Shown here in pieces: positions 30,817 through 38,447 of a stretch of DNA of 64,000 bases. This DNA is from Ignavibacteriota bacterium (GTDB lineage Bacteria; Bacteroidota; Ignavibacteria; UBA10030; SZUA-254), in the NCBI GenBank assembly GCA_016212665.1, contig JACREZ010000016.1, positions 62,001 to 126,000 on the forward strand, read 5' to 3'. Every line of letters begins with the position of its first letter. The stretch's first letter is position 1. Position numbers and translations under genes: made by a program. Under the pieces are notes generated by a model. That model made no database searches, was not told the origin of the DNA, and worked only from the letters and a program-made list of their open reading frames with translations.

Positions 30817-32256
30817 TTATTTAAGAAGTATCATCCGTTTCGTTTGAACGGATGATTCTGTTTGAAGTTGATAGAAATACACGCCCGCAGGAAACTTGTC
30901 CGCATCCCACCTCACCGAATATTCTCCCGCCGGTTTTTGTTCGTTGAGTAACACATCAATCTTCCTTCCCAAGAGATCGAATACGCTGAGTATAACAAAT
31001 TCGAAATTGGCGATTCGAAATCCGAAATTCGTTGACGGGTTAAACGGATTGGGATAATTTTGTAACAGTGTCGTTTGCATCGGGATGGCTGGAGTTTCGG
31101 AGATTCCAAGCGCAGAGCCGGGAAAGAAAAATTCCAGAGCATCATCAATATGCGCGCGCCAATTCCCCCAACTGTGCCCTTCGTGATATTCATTGTACTG
31201 ATATTCATATCCTTTTGATTGCAAAATCGGGATGAAGTTTCGTACCATCGGAACGAGAATATCAATATCGTACGTTCCAATGTCGAGATAGAGTTTCAAA
31301 TCTAATGTTGCGCTATTCTGAAATCCGGAAGATAACGAACTGCCGATGTAACTTGATTGCGGTGCGGTATTTCCGAAAACATTCGGATAATTGAACGCGA
31401 GATACAGCGAGATATTTCCACCGTACGATGCCCCCATCACGGCGCGACTTGCCGGAGATTTTCTTGTTCGGTACCGGGAATCAATGTACGGCATTAATTC
31501 ATTGATGATGAACGATGAGAATTGTGTTGTCTGGTTGCCGGCATATTCCGGTGTTCTGTTTACCGGAGGAACGAAGACCGCAATGATTGGTTGGATACGG
31601 TTTTGTGCGAGCAGATAATCAATCACTCTGTTCGCGTACGCGAACGAAACATATTCAAGCCCGTCGTGAAAAAGAATTATAGGGAAACTATCGCTTGAAG
31701 ATTCGTAATTTGGTGGTAGATAGACTCTGACAGTTCTGGAATTATTAAGAATTGTACTGTGAAATGTTGTGTCTCGGAGAGTCCCATGCGCTATGTCAGA
31801 ATAATATTGAATTTCCGGTGGTGAAACATACTGTGGCATACGCAGTTCAGAATTTCCATATCCTCCCGGCGCTCGGTTGGGATTTCGCGAGTCGGCTAAC
31901 CAAGTACTTCCGTTCGCAAAGAACTTGTAATCTAAACGTGCATCGGATTCAAACTTCTTTGTAAGGTACCACAAATCAGTTGTAGAAAGTTTCAGCATAG
32001 AATATGAACTTGTGTCCCAGCCGTTCATATCACCAGGGATTTTTATTCTGTTAACGCTTCCCCGATAAATAAAATGCACCGTCGTATCATTTTCATAAAA
32101 GGGAAGTTGCGGATGTGCCGTCATGAAACTATCAACGATCGCAGTGCGTTCGTTGTATTGCGCGGCATTCACACGGTTGATGAAATCCTGAAATGTTTGG
32201 GAAAAAGAGCAGGGGGTAACAAGGATGATAAGAATCGCGATGTTGTAATAGTTCAT
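30817..32256 (-). CDS. T9SS-exported esterase (E-set/CBM48-like domain plus PF00756-type hydrolase)
   Basis: 479 residues. The signal peptide (1-20) ends SFSQ. A CBM48/E-set-like domain (about 55-145: VNRIKIPGDMNGWD, LDYKFFANGSTWLAD) is followed by an esterase domain (about 165-385) with nucleophile S277 in GASYGG, a probable acid in YLDIGTYD and His in HEGHSWGNW. A sorting domain with YPNPFNPS near 400 ends KRMILLK. It is probably displayed or released outside the cell to act on an esterified polymer or siderophore (inference). It has the same fold as the lipoprotein esterase at 29001 but a different export route. Confidence 0.9.
   Translation of the reverse strand: MNYYNIAILIILVTPCSFSQTFQDFINRVNAAQYNERTAIVDSFMTAHPQLPFYENDTTVHFIYRGSVNRIKIPGDMNGWDTSSYSMLKLSTTDLWYLTKKFESDARLDYKFFANGSTWLADSRNPNRAPGGYGNSELRMPQYVSPPEIQYYSDIAHGTLRDTTFHSTILNNSRTVRVYLPPNYESSSDSFPIILFHDGLEYVSFAYANRVIDYLLAQNRIQPIIAVFVPPVNRTPEYAGNQTTQFSSFIINELMPYIDSRYRTRKSPASRAVMGASYGGNISLYLAFNYPNVFGNTAPQSSYIGSSLSSGFQNSATLDLKLYLDIGTYDIDILVPMVRNFIPILQSKGYEYQYNEYHEGHSWGNWRAHIDDALEFFFPGSALGISETPAIPMQTTLLQNYPNPFNPSTNFGFRIANFEFVILSVFDLLGRKIDVLLNEQKPAGEYSVRWDADKFPAGVYFYQLQTESSVQTKRMILLK
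30997..31031. repeat. Word-like repeat inside the T9SS sorting-domain coding sequence (copy 4)
   Basis: On the minus strand, after YPNPFNPST, the DNA reads AATTTCGGATTTCGAATC, then GCCAATTTCGAATT. It is translated as [11 protein letters not shown]. Same position and wording as copies 3 and 5. Confidence 0.78.
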
Positions 32257-32281
32257 GGGAAACTGTCAAGTTATAAGAAAC

Positions 32282-33463
32282 TTATTTTCCCCACATAGGA
32301 CTATGACCGTTACAAACGGTTGTGATTGATGTTCCGTCAAGCGTCATCAGTTGTATCAGGGATGTTCCTTGAATATCACGCTCCGAAAACAAGAGCAGTG
32401 TTTGCGATGGCGAAAGTTTTGGCTTGACATATTCAGGAGATTGATTCCGCTGTTCATGAAGTAATGTCTCATCCATTGTTAGCGGGTTGAGCGAAAACAT
32501 TTTGTAGTAAATATCTTCATGCAAGATGGCGTGCTTTGCAGGGTTGTTTCCTTCAACAAACACCAGTTCGTTGTTCGGAAGCCACTCAAGTGCGTAAATC
32601 GTACCAACGCTTCTGTACGTTGCCCGTCTTCCGTTTGCAATAGTATAAATGAAAATTCTTTTTCCTTCGGAGAAGGAGACAAATGTTTCGTCAAGTGACC
32701 AAGAGACAATATCAACACAATCATTAAAGTTGATACCAAGTACTTCCTCGAATTCCCGGAGCGCGAACGTTTCCTGTGTCGTCAGGTTGATTAACCCGAT
32801 TCCTTGTTCCTGAACGAATAACAGCCACTCTTCTGAAGGTGAAACGGAAAATCGTTTAATACCTTCGATGACTCCCAATCGTTTTTGCTTACCGTCTGTG
32901 TAGCATTTATAAATTGTATCGGACGAAGAATAAAAAAAACTATTATCGAAAATTGACCATTGCAAAGAAGGCGCGACGCGGGAATGACCGTTGCACGGGA
33001 GTTGTGTTTTTGTTTCAAAAACTTTTTCTCCGGTTTTGATATCAAGAACATAAAAATATTTTTCGGAACTGCTGAGAGGGCTATCATCCGGCGGATGTTG
33101 TTCTTCAACGATGAGAAAACTTCCATCGGCGCTGAGGGATGGTTGCAGTGCAGTTGATTCATCGAAGAGAGGTGCGATGAAATTGCTTTGTGTTGTGAAG
33201 AGTGAAGTTGAAAGTGGCTCTGTACATTTTCGTGAAAGGAAACTGCCGCCGTTCGAGGGTGATTCGCCATCACGGTAAAATATTGTCGTCGTTATATCTT
33301 CGTTCGGGATGTCAATAATGACGGGTTTAACGGAAGCGCAGGAAAAGAATACAAAGCATAGCGCTGAAAGAAAAATTATCAGATGAAGCGAAGTATTCAT
33401 CGTTGAAACCGTTTGTTCGATTGGTGTTGTGTGTTGTTTACCGGCTATCGTATTGTTCATCAT
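32282..33463 (-). CDS. PD40/TolB-like propeller lipoprotein
   Basis: 393 residues. AGGAG lies 6 bases before the first ATG (33463), which supports that start. The hydrophobic stretch and lipobox-like FFSC put the lipidated Cys near 42, giving a long n-region. The rest is a run of propeller-type strands (SADGSFLIVEEQ, SPSEEWLLFVQEQ, WSLDETFVSFSEGKRIFIYT, SPSQTLLLFSERD). No catalytic motif. It probably sits on a membrane as a binding or scaffold protein. It resembles the propeller at 27969 in type. The T9SS esterase gene follows 25 bp downstream, so both may be co-transcribed. Confidence 0.82.
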   Translation of the reverse strand: MMNNTIAGKQHTTPIEQTVSTMNTSLHLIIFLSALCFVFFSCASVKPVIIDIPNEDITTTIFYRDGESPSNGGSFLSRKCTEPLSTSLFTTQSNFIAPLFDESTALQPSLSADGSFLIVEEQHPPDDSPLSSSEKYFYVLDIKTGEKVFETKTQLPCNGHSRVAPSLQWSIFDNSFFYSSSDTIYKCYTDGKQKRLGVIEGIKRFSVSPSEEWLLFVQEQGIGLINLTTQETFALREFEEVLGINFNDCVDIVSWSLDETFVSFSEGKRIFIYTIANGRRATYRSVGTIYALEWLPNNELVFVEGNNPAKHAILHEDIYYKMFSLNPLTMDETLLHEQRNQSPEYVKPKLSPSQTLLLFSERDIQGTSLIQLMTLDGTSITTVCNGHSPMWGK

Positions 33464-33669
33464 GGTTGCTCCTATAGATGATGGTAATAAATATTGTTTT
33501 AGAAAAAGATACTTCGATACGATGAAGAATATTCATGGTACGAAAGCAAAACTATCGCGTATGTTTGAAACAACCATTCGATTGAGGTGAAGATTCATTT
33601 CAATACATACGCCGTTTGTAAGAATCTAATCAAATCAAGATTCTTCTGCAAGATAATTAACAAAAGATA

Positions 33670-34128
33670 TTATACAGGTTCGACTACAACCGCAGTTCCG
33701 TAACACAGAACTTCCGTCACGCCGCTCATCATTTCTGTTGTATCGTAGCGGACACCGATGAGAGCGTTTGCACCGATTTGCTGTGCGTGAAGCACCATCA
33801 TCTCGAATGCTTCTTCGCGGGATTTCTCGCACAGTTCTGTGAAGAGAGAAATATTTCCACCGACGAGGGTTTGAAACGACGCGCCGATCGTCCCGAAGAT
33901 GGAACGGGAACGAACGGTAATTCCCCGAACGACGCCAAGTTGTTTGAGGATACGGTACCCTTCGAACGTGAACGTGGTTGTCGTCATCGGGTGGCGCATA
34001 AGCGATTCTTTCATCGTCCGTTGCTGTTCTTCGGGGGAAAGTTTGTTGAAACACTCAAAGCAGATATTCTCTGTTTTAAGGTAATACCGTGATGGAAATT
34101 GTTTGCCGCATTTACTACAAGTAAGCAT
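33670..34128 (-). CDS. YbjQ-family (heavy-metal-binding domain) protein with an N-terminal zinc ribbon
   Basis: 152 residues. The N-terminal CxxC pairs (C4/C7 and C23/C26) form a zinc-ribbon-like motif. The rest (about 50-150) matches the YbjQ/DUF74 family: GYRILKQLGVVRGITVRSRS, AFEMMVLHAQQIGANALIGVRYDTT, and TEVLCYGTAVVV. The family forms pentamers of unknown cellular role; the fused ribbon suggests nucleic-acid or metal binding. Cytosolic. The 206-bp gap upstream (33464-33669) shows nothing recognisable. Confidence 0.88.
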   Translation of the reverse strand: MLTCSKCGKQFPSRYYLKTENICFECFNKLSPEEQQRTMKESLMRHPMTTTTFTFEGYRILKQLGVVRGITVRSRSIFGTIGASFQTLVGGNISLFTELCEKSREEAFEMMVLHAQQIGANALIGVRYDTTEMMSGVTEVLCYGTAVVVEPV

Positions 34129-34188
34129 ATAACTTTTTTAAGTTGTTGAGAAAAAGGAATTAACAAGGAAAGAACGAAGGGATGATAA

Positions 34189-34482
34189 TCATTTCACTCG
34201 GGATTTCCATCGCATTGGATTTCTGTGCGAATGAAAAATAGCAAGTACTTGAATCTCCCTTGCCTCAATTTGATAAATAATAATGAACGGGAATCGTCTG
34301 ATAACTGTTTTACGTGCCTCTCGATGACACCGTGGATATAAATGAGGGTCTCGTTTAATCCGTTGTAACGCCTCGTCAATACACAGCATGAATTCTGTAT
34401 CGAGACCATTACGTTGTTGTCCGTACCATCGTGCGGCTTCCTGAAATTCCGTTTCAGCATCAGGATGGAACCGAAGCGTCAT
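34189..34482 (-). CDS. ParE/RelE-superfamily toxin
   Basis: 97 residues: FHPDAETEFQEAARWYGQQRNGLDTEFMLCI, then FIIIYQIEAREIQVLAIFHSHRNPMRW, the typical ParE strand-helix pattern with basic C-terminus. Family knowledge: such toxins inhibit gyrase or translation. It starts 6 bp after the antitoxin gene's stop, in the usual antitoxin-first order, so the pair is a two-gene operon. Confidence 0.92.
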   Translation of the reverse strand: MTLRFHPDAETEFQEAARWYGQQRNGLDTEFMLCIDEALQRIKRDPHLYPRCHREARKTVIRRFPFIIIYQIEAREIQVLAIFHSHRNPMRWKSRVK

Positions 34483-34488
34483 TTGAGA

Positions 34489-34710
34489 CTATCTCTTATT
34501 GAGAAACTCCGACTTGATTTCTTCCCACGTTCGTCCTTGAGTCGGATTTTCCTTCAACGACTCGATTCTTCTGTCGAGTTCGTCATGTTGGCCCTGCGTC
34601 AATTCGAACGATTGGTTCTCCTGAGCGATGCTATCCCAAATTTCTTCAACGATGAGTAACCGCTCCGGAATGCTGAGTTTCTTTATTTCTTCTGTTACAT
34701 TTGCTGACAT
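34489..34710 (-). CDS. Antitoxin of the addiction-module component family (PF09720/TIGR02574 type)
   Basis: 73 residues: LSIPERLLIVEEIWDSIAQE, LDRRIESLKENP, TWEEIKSEF. These are the conserved features of the putative addiction-module component family that pairs with ParE-like toxins. It is expected to bind and neutralise the toxin encoded just downstream and to repress its own promoter. There is no obvious separate DNA-binding fold. Confidence 0.92.
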   Translation of the reverse strand: MSANVTEEIKKLSIPERLLIVEEIWDSIAQENQSFELTQGQHDELDRRIESLKENPTQGRTWEEIKSEFLNKR

Positions 34711-34762
34711 GGATAAATTTCGATTATTGTTTTGCTAATGTTACAAATCTTGGGGCTGAAAA

Positions 34763-35152
34763 TCAAATATCATTTGCTATAGACAATACTGAGCACTTTC
34801 GAGAGAGTTTAAATCGGTTCCTTGCAACCACCCTATAACCCCAATCAAACAAAGAACGAAACAACGGCAATACAGAAAGAAGATACACCGGAAATGTCCA
34901 CCAAGTTTTCCTCAGTGTATAACGGTACACGTTTGCTCCTTCAATGAGAGTTCCGTCGTTCAATAGTAAGCGGACGTCTTGCAGTAGTTCAGTTTCGGTG
35001 AGGTTTAGTTTTTCTTTCACCCATTGTTCTTGTAACGGTGCAATCTCAATTCCCTTTTTTATCAGCAACTTTTTCAAACCAAGTACACCGCGACTGCATA
35101 CACCGCAGGAGGCATCGTATAGAAGAGTACCGTTTGTAGTAATTGATTTCAT
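34763..35152 (-). CDS. DCC-type thiol-disulfide oxidoreductase-like protein (DUF393)
   Basis: 129 residues from ATG 35152; an upstream ATG at 35191 would add 13 atypical residues. The family signature YDASCGVCSRG places C16 and C19 as a CxxC pair in a thioredoxin-like fold, and hydrophobic helix WWTFPVYLLSVLPLFRSLFDWGY is typical of DUF393. Physiological role unknown. It lies 45 bp downstream of the APC permease gene. Confidence 0.87.
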   Translation of the reverse strand: MKSITTNGTLLYDASCGVCSRGVLGLKKLLIKKGIEIAPLQEQWVKEKLNLTETELLQDVRLLLNDGTLIEGANVYRYTLRKTWWTFPVYLLSVLPLFRSLFDWGYRVVARNRFKLSRKCSVLSIANDI

Positions 35153-35197
35153 CGCTCTAACTTTTTCGCTCAAAAATACAAAACCATCCAACGGAAA

Positions 35198-36649
35198 TCA
35201 AACTTGTGTTAATTTCTGTCCCTTTTTTCTCCACAATCGAATCAAATACAAAACCACTCCCAGAACAAGCAGTACAAATGCATATTTGATTTCTTTTTCA
35301 AAATTATTTCTCATCACCAGAACATAAACAAATCCTGCAAAAGCAATCACTGCGGGGAGGGGATAGAGCCACATTCGGAACGGGCGGGGCATATCGGGCT
35401 TGCGTGAGCGGAGAACAATCACACCGGCAATCTGTGCAAGAAACTGAATGATGATGCGGATGACAACTAACGCAGCAATCACATCTGCCAGACGGAAGAG
35501 GCAGAAAAAGAGTGCGACAAATCCCAGCACAAGCAGGGAAACATTCGGGAAGCGGTGCTCAGGATGAACGCGTGTGAACGGCTTGAAGTAATCTCCTTCG
35601 AGCGCGGCGGCGTAGGGAACGCGTGAGTAACCGAGCAACAACGAAAAGACAGAAGCGAACGCCGTCAGCATGATGAGAACAGTTGCAAGCGAGCCAGCCC
35701 AATCACCGTAGAGCCGCTCCATGAAGACGGAAATGATGAACCGACGTGCATCCGAATTTGCCGTTTCACTCAGTTCCTGCCACGGAATGACGCCGAGAAT
35801 GCTGATGTTCATGACAATATAAATTGCCGCAACGGCAAGAATCGAATACAAAATTGCGCGGGGAATAACTCTTCCCGGTTCTTTCACTTCGCCGGCGAAA
35901 AAGCAAACGTTGTAGTATCCCCAATAATCATAAATCGCAATGAGCATCGCGGCGCCGAGTCCATTGAAGAACGCGGAGTCAAGTGTAAATGCGTTCGGAG
36001 GAAAATCAAACGCACGTGCGCTGTTGAAATGCGTGACGCCCGCGAAAATAATCCATGCGATGGTGAGCATGACTGCCACCCAAAGATACTCGGAGATTTT
36101 TCCGATGATGTTGATTTTTCTATAGAGAAGAATGACGGCGAGCAGGCACGTTCCCATTGCAACGAACGTTCCGGGAGAAAGAACGATGCTGAATTTGAAC
36201 AAACTCAGAAGCGGAAGAGCAAGTTCAATATCGTGCTGAAAGAGCGTTGTGCCGAGCGATGGAAAGAGATAACTTGCGTACAGCGAAAGTCCGATGCAAC
36301 CGGATGCAATCGAAAGCGGCGCACTGAATGTTAGTTGCCAGATAAACAGGAACGACATTAGTTTGCCCCCTTTGTCGGGATTGTAGATTTCTTTCAGGTA
36401 GCGGTACGAGCCGCCGGAATTCGGCATTGCCGCGCCAAGTTCCGCCCAGACAAGTCCGTCGCAAATAACAAGCAACGCGCCGACAATCCAGCCGAGCATC
36501 GCTTGCGGTCCGCCCATCGCCGCGATGATAAGCGGAATGGTAATGAACGGTCCGACGCCAATCATGTCAATCATGTTCAGCGCGGTTGCGCTTGGAAGCG
36601 TTACACCGCGGATGAGTTGATGTTTTTCTGTTTCCTGTTGTTGAGTCAT
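35198..36649 (-). CDS. APC-superfamily amino acid permease
   Basis: 483 residues with about 12 hydrophobic segments. It has the APC signature near the first helix (MIDMIGVGPFITIPLIIAAMGG), the PNSGGSYRY motif near 76, and the loop motif AGEVKEPGRVIPRAI near 255. A secondary transporter for amino acids or polyamines in the inner membrane; substrate not decidable. A word-like repeat tract separates it from the deacetylase gene upstream. Confidence 0.92.
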   Translation of the reverse strand: MTQQQETEKHQLIRGVTLPSATALNMIDMIGVGPFITIPLIIAAMGGPQAMLGWIVGALLVICDGLVWAELGAAMPNSGGSYRYLKEIYNPDKGGKLMSFLFIWQLTFSAPLSIASGCIGLSLYASYLFPSLGTTLFQHDIELALPLLSLFKFSIVLSPGTFVAMGTCLLAVILLYRKINIIGKISEYLWVAVMLTIAWIIFAGVTHFNSARAFDFPPNAFTLDSAFFNGLGAAMLIAIYDYWGYYNVCFFAGEVKEPGRVIPRAILYSILAVAAIYIVMNISILGVIPWQELSETANSDARRFIISVFMERLYGDWAGSLATVLIMLTAFASVFSLLLGYSRVPYAAALEGDYFKPFTRVHPEHRFPNVSLLVLGFVALFFCLFRLADVIAALVVIRIIIQFLAQIAGVIVLRSRKPDMPRPFRMWLYPLPAVIAFAGFVYVLVMRNNFEKEIKYAFVLLVLGVVLYLIRLWRKKGQKLTQV

Positions 36650-36654
36650 GATTT

Positions 36655-36763
36655 TCTTTGTGTGCTTCGCGTCTTCTTTCGCGTACTTAGCGGTAAGGAT
36701 TTTTTAACCGCCCAACGGGTCGTAGACAAAGTACACGAAGGAGACGCTAAGGTCGCGAAGTAT
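36655..36763. repeat. Word-like repeat tract in inverted halves between permease and deacetylase genes
   Basis: The left half carries CTTTGTGTGCTTCGCGTC and GCGTACTTAGCGGTAAG. The right half carries AACCGCC, ACAAAGTACACGAAGGAGAC and GCTAAGGTCGCGAAG, a diverged reverse-complement wording. The same wording appears at 49832-49871. No ORF. Confidence 0.65.
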
Positions 36764-38419
36764 TTACTTTCCTTTTTGAAGTGAAAGAAGGTTGAAGAAC
36801 AATTTCATGGCGCCTTCATTCATGTTTCGTAACTGACGGTACAACGCAAGCGAGCAATACGTGTACGTTCCTTTTCCATATCGGGCAAACAGGAGAGATG
36901 TTGAAGGTTGTTGTTCCTCTGTATCGCTCATTGAAAGTAAACGTTCGTAGCGTGAAGATGTTTTTGTTGTGTCATCGCTCGGGAGATAAATGTTTCGCTC
37001 CTGAGTCCATCCGCTACAATCACTCTCAGATATCTTATTAGGTGAATTGAATACTTCATGCTCAGGCTTGAGGATGGAGACAACAGCATTTTCTTCAGTA
37101 ACACGTTCACTTGTCAGCGTAATCGGATAGGGAGCGAAATTCTTTCCGTTCCAATCGTTTGGTTTATGATAGAAGCAAATCAGATTTCCTCCGTCGTTGA
37201 CGTACGAAAGCAATCGGTTGTTGTAAACGACGGCATCCGGACGGTACTCGTATGTTCGCAAATCAAGCAGGATAACAGAGTACTTACTCAAATCATCAGA
37301 GGCAAGATGATTTGAATCAAGCAACTCGTAGTTGATGTTGAACAACGAAAGTGTTTGCTCTACACTATTGTCATACGTCTTTACTAATCCGACAACAATA
37401 TGTTCTGCATGTTGCGCTGTAACTTCATTTGTTGTTCTTGGTTTGATTTCAGGAAGCTGTATCTGAGGAAACGGAAATTGAGTGAGTGGAGGAATTTGTT
37501 TTTTCGTTGATGATATCCCTGAAAATAAATCCAAAGAATCAAAAGGAAATCGTTCTTCTTCCCGGACAAGATAATACTTGTGCTGACGGAAAAACGGTGA
37601 CATTGAGTCAAGTGTAATCTTGTCCATCCCTTGTGAGCGATGCTTGTTGAGTGAGTTCAACGCAATCTGCTCAATGGTTTCTCCGGTTGCATTGCGTTCA
37701 CTGACATCAATTGTTACCAATGAATCGGTTGGGGCATTTCCGCGATTCAGAAATCTGAAAAATAATTTTTTCGCTTGCCAGAGGGTGACATCATCGTTCA
37801 ACTGCTCCGGATGAAACAGAGGGTCGGCCGCTTTTTCAAATGCTTCATACGCGGAGATTCCAACCACCTGGTGATTGCCATGTTGACGGTTCGGCTTGGT
37901 TGTAATCGTATCATGGTTCGTTATGATAACATCAGGTTTCAATGCTCGAATAAGATAGACAAGTCGTGCCAGTACGCTATCTTTGCTTCTCCACATCGAA
38001 AAAGTTTCTTTAGCAGTTTTGGAAAATCCGAAATCTGGGAAACCAAGAAAGAAAACATCGCTTTCGATAATTTTTACAGCCTCAAGCGTTTCTTTCGTTC
38101 GTAACACTCCTAACTCTTCTCCCAACTCCGAGCCGATTTCATTTTGTCCTCCCTCACCGCGTGTGAAAAAGATGCTGTATGTTTTCACACCTTTTATTTT
38201 TGAATAATACGCGAGGGTTGCACCGTCTTCATCATCGGGGTGAGCGGAGAGGGAGAGAAGTGTGAGAGTGGGAGAGTTGCTTTGTGCAAAGGTTTGCCAG
38301 GAACAAAACAGGCAAAGAAAAAGAACGTGGGCAACAATTCTACCTTTGTTCTGAATATCAATGAGAATAGGAGCGACCATGATGGGAACCAATTTACCGA
38401 ATCCAATCCTGATTGTCAA
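36764..38419 (-). CDS. Secreted PIG-L/LmbE-type N-acetylglucosaminyl deacetylase-like protein
   Basis: 551 residues from ATG 38419; ATG 38380 is an alternative start. The signal peptide ends TFAQ near 46. The PIG-L domain (about 52-230) has the zinc-binding AHPDDE at 59-64 and HGNHQ near 179. The remaining 300 residues hold a Rossmann-like gatekeeper region (HIVVGLVKTYDNSVEQTL, VILLDLRTYEYRPDAV, GGNLICFYHKPNDWNG). Family knowledge: zinc-dependent deacetylation of N-acetyl sugars; an exported form would act in the periplasm or outside. It starts 28 bp after gcvP on the same strand but has no clear metabolic link. Confidence 0.88.
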   Translation of the reverse strand: MTIRIGFGKLVPIMVAPILIDIQNKGRIVAHVLFLCLFCSWQTFAQSNSPTLTLLSLSAHPDDEDGATLAYYSKIKGVKTYSIFFTRGEGGQNEIGSELGEELGVLRTKETLEAVKIIESDVFFLGFPDFGFSKTAKETFSMWRSKDSVLARLVYLIRALKPDVIITNHDTITTKPNRQHGNHQVVGISAYEAFEKAADPLFHPEQLNDDVTLWQAKKLFFRFLNRGNAPTDSLVTIDVSERNATGETIEQIALNSLNKHRSQGMDKITLDSMSPFFRQHKYYLVREEERFPFDSLDLFSGISSTKKQIPPLTQFPFPQIQLPEIKPRTTNEVTAQHAEHIVVGLVKTYDNSVEQTLSLFNINYELLDSNHLASDDLSKYSVILLDLRTYEYRPDAVVYNNRLLSYVNDGGNLICFYHKPNDWNGKNFAPYPITLTSERVTEENAVVSILKPEHEVFNSPNKISESDCSGWTQERNIYLPSDDTTKTSSRYERLLSMSDTEEQQPSTSLLFARYGKGTYTYCSLALYRQLRNMNEGAMKLFFNLLSLQKGK

Positions 38420-38447
38420 CAGTCCAAATTGCCTCCCTACAATTCAA

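Noticed and set aside
34189..34710. A defence island around the toxin-antitoxin pair
   Set aside because: The neighbours are a YbjQ protein, a DCC protein and a permease. No restriction, CBASS, retron or other defence genes are present, and yhcG is 28 kb away.
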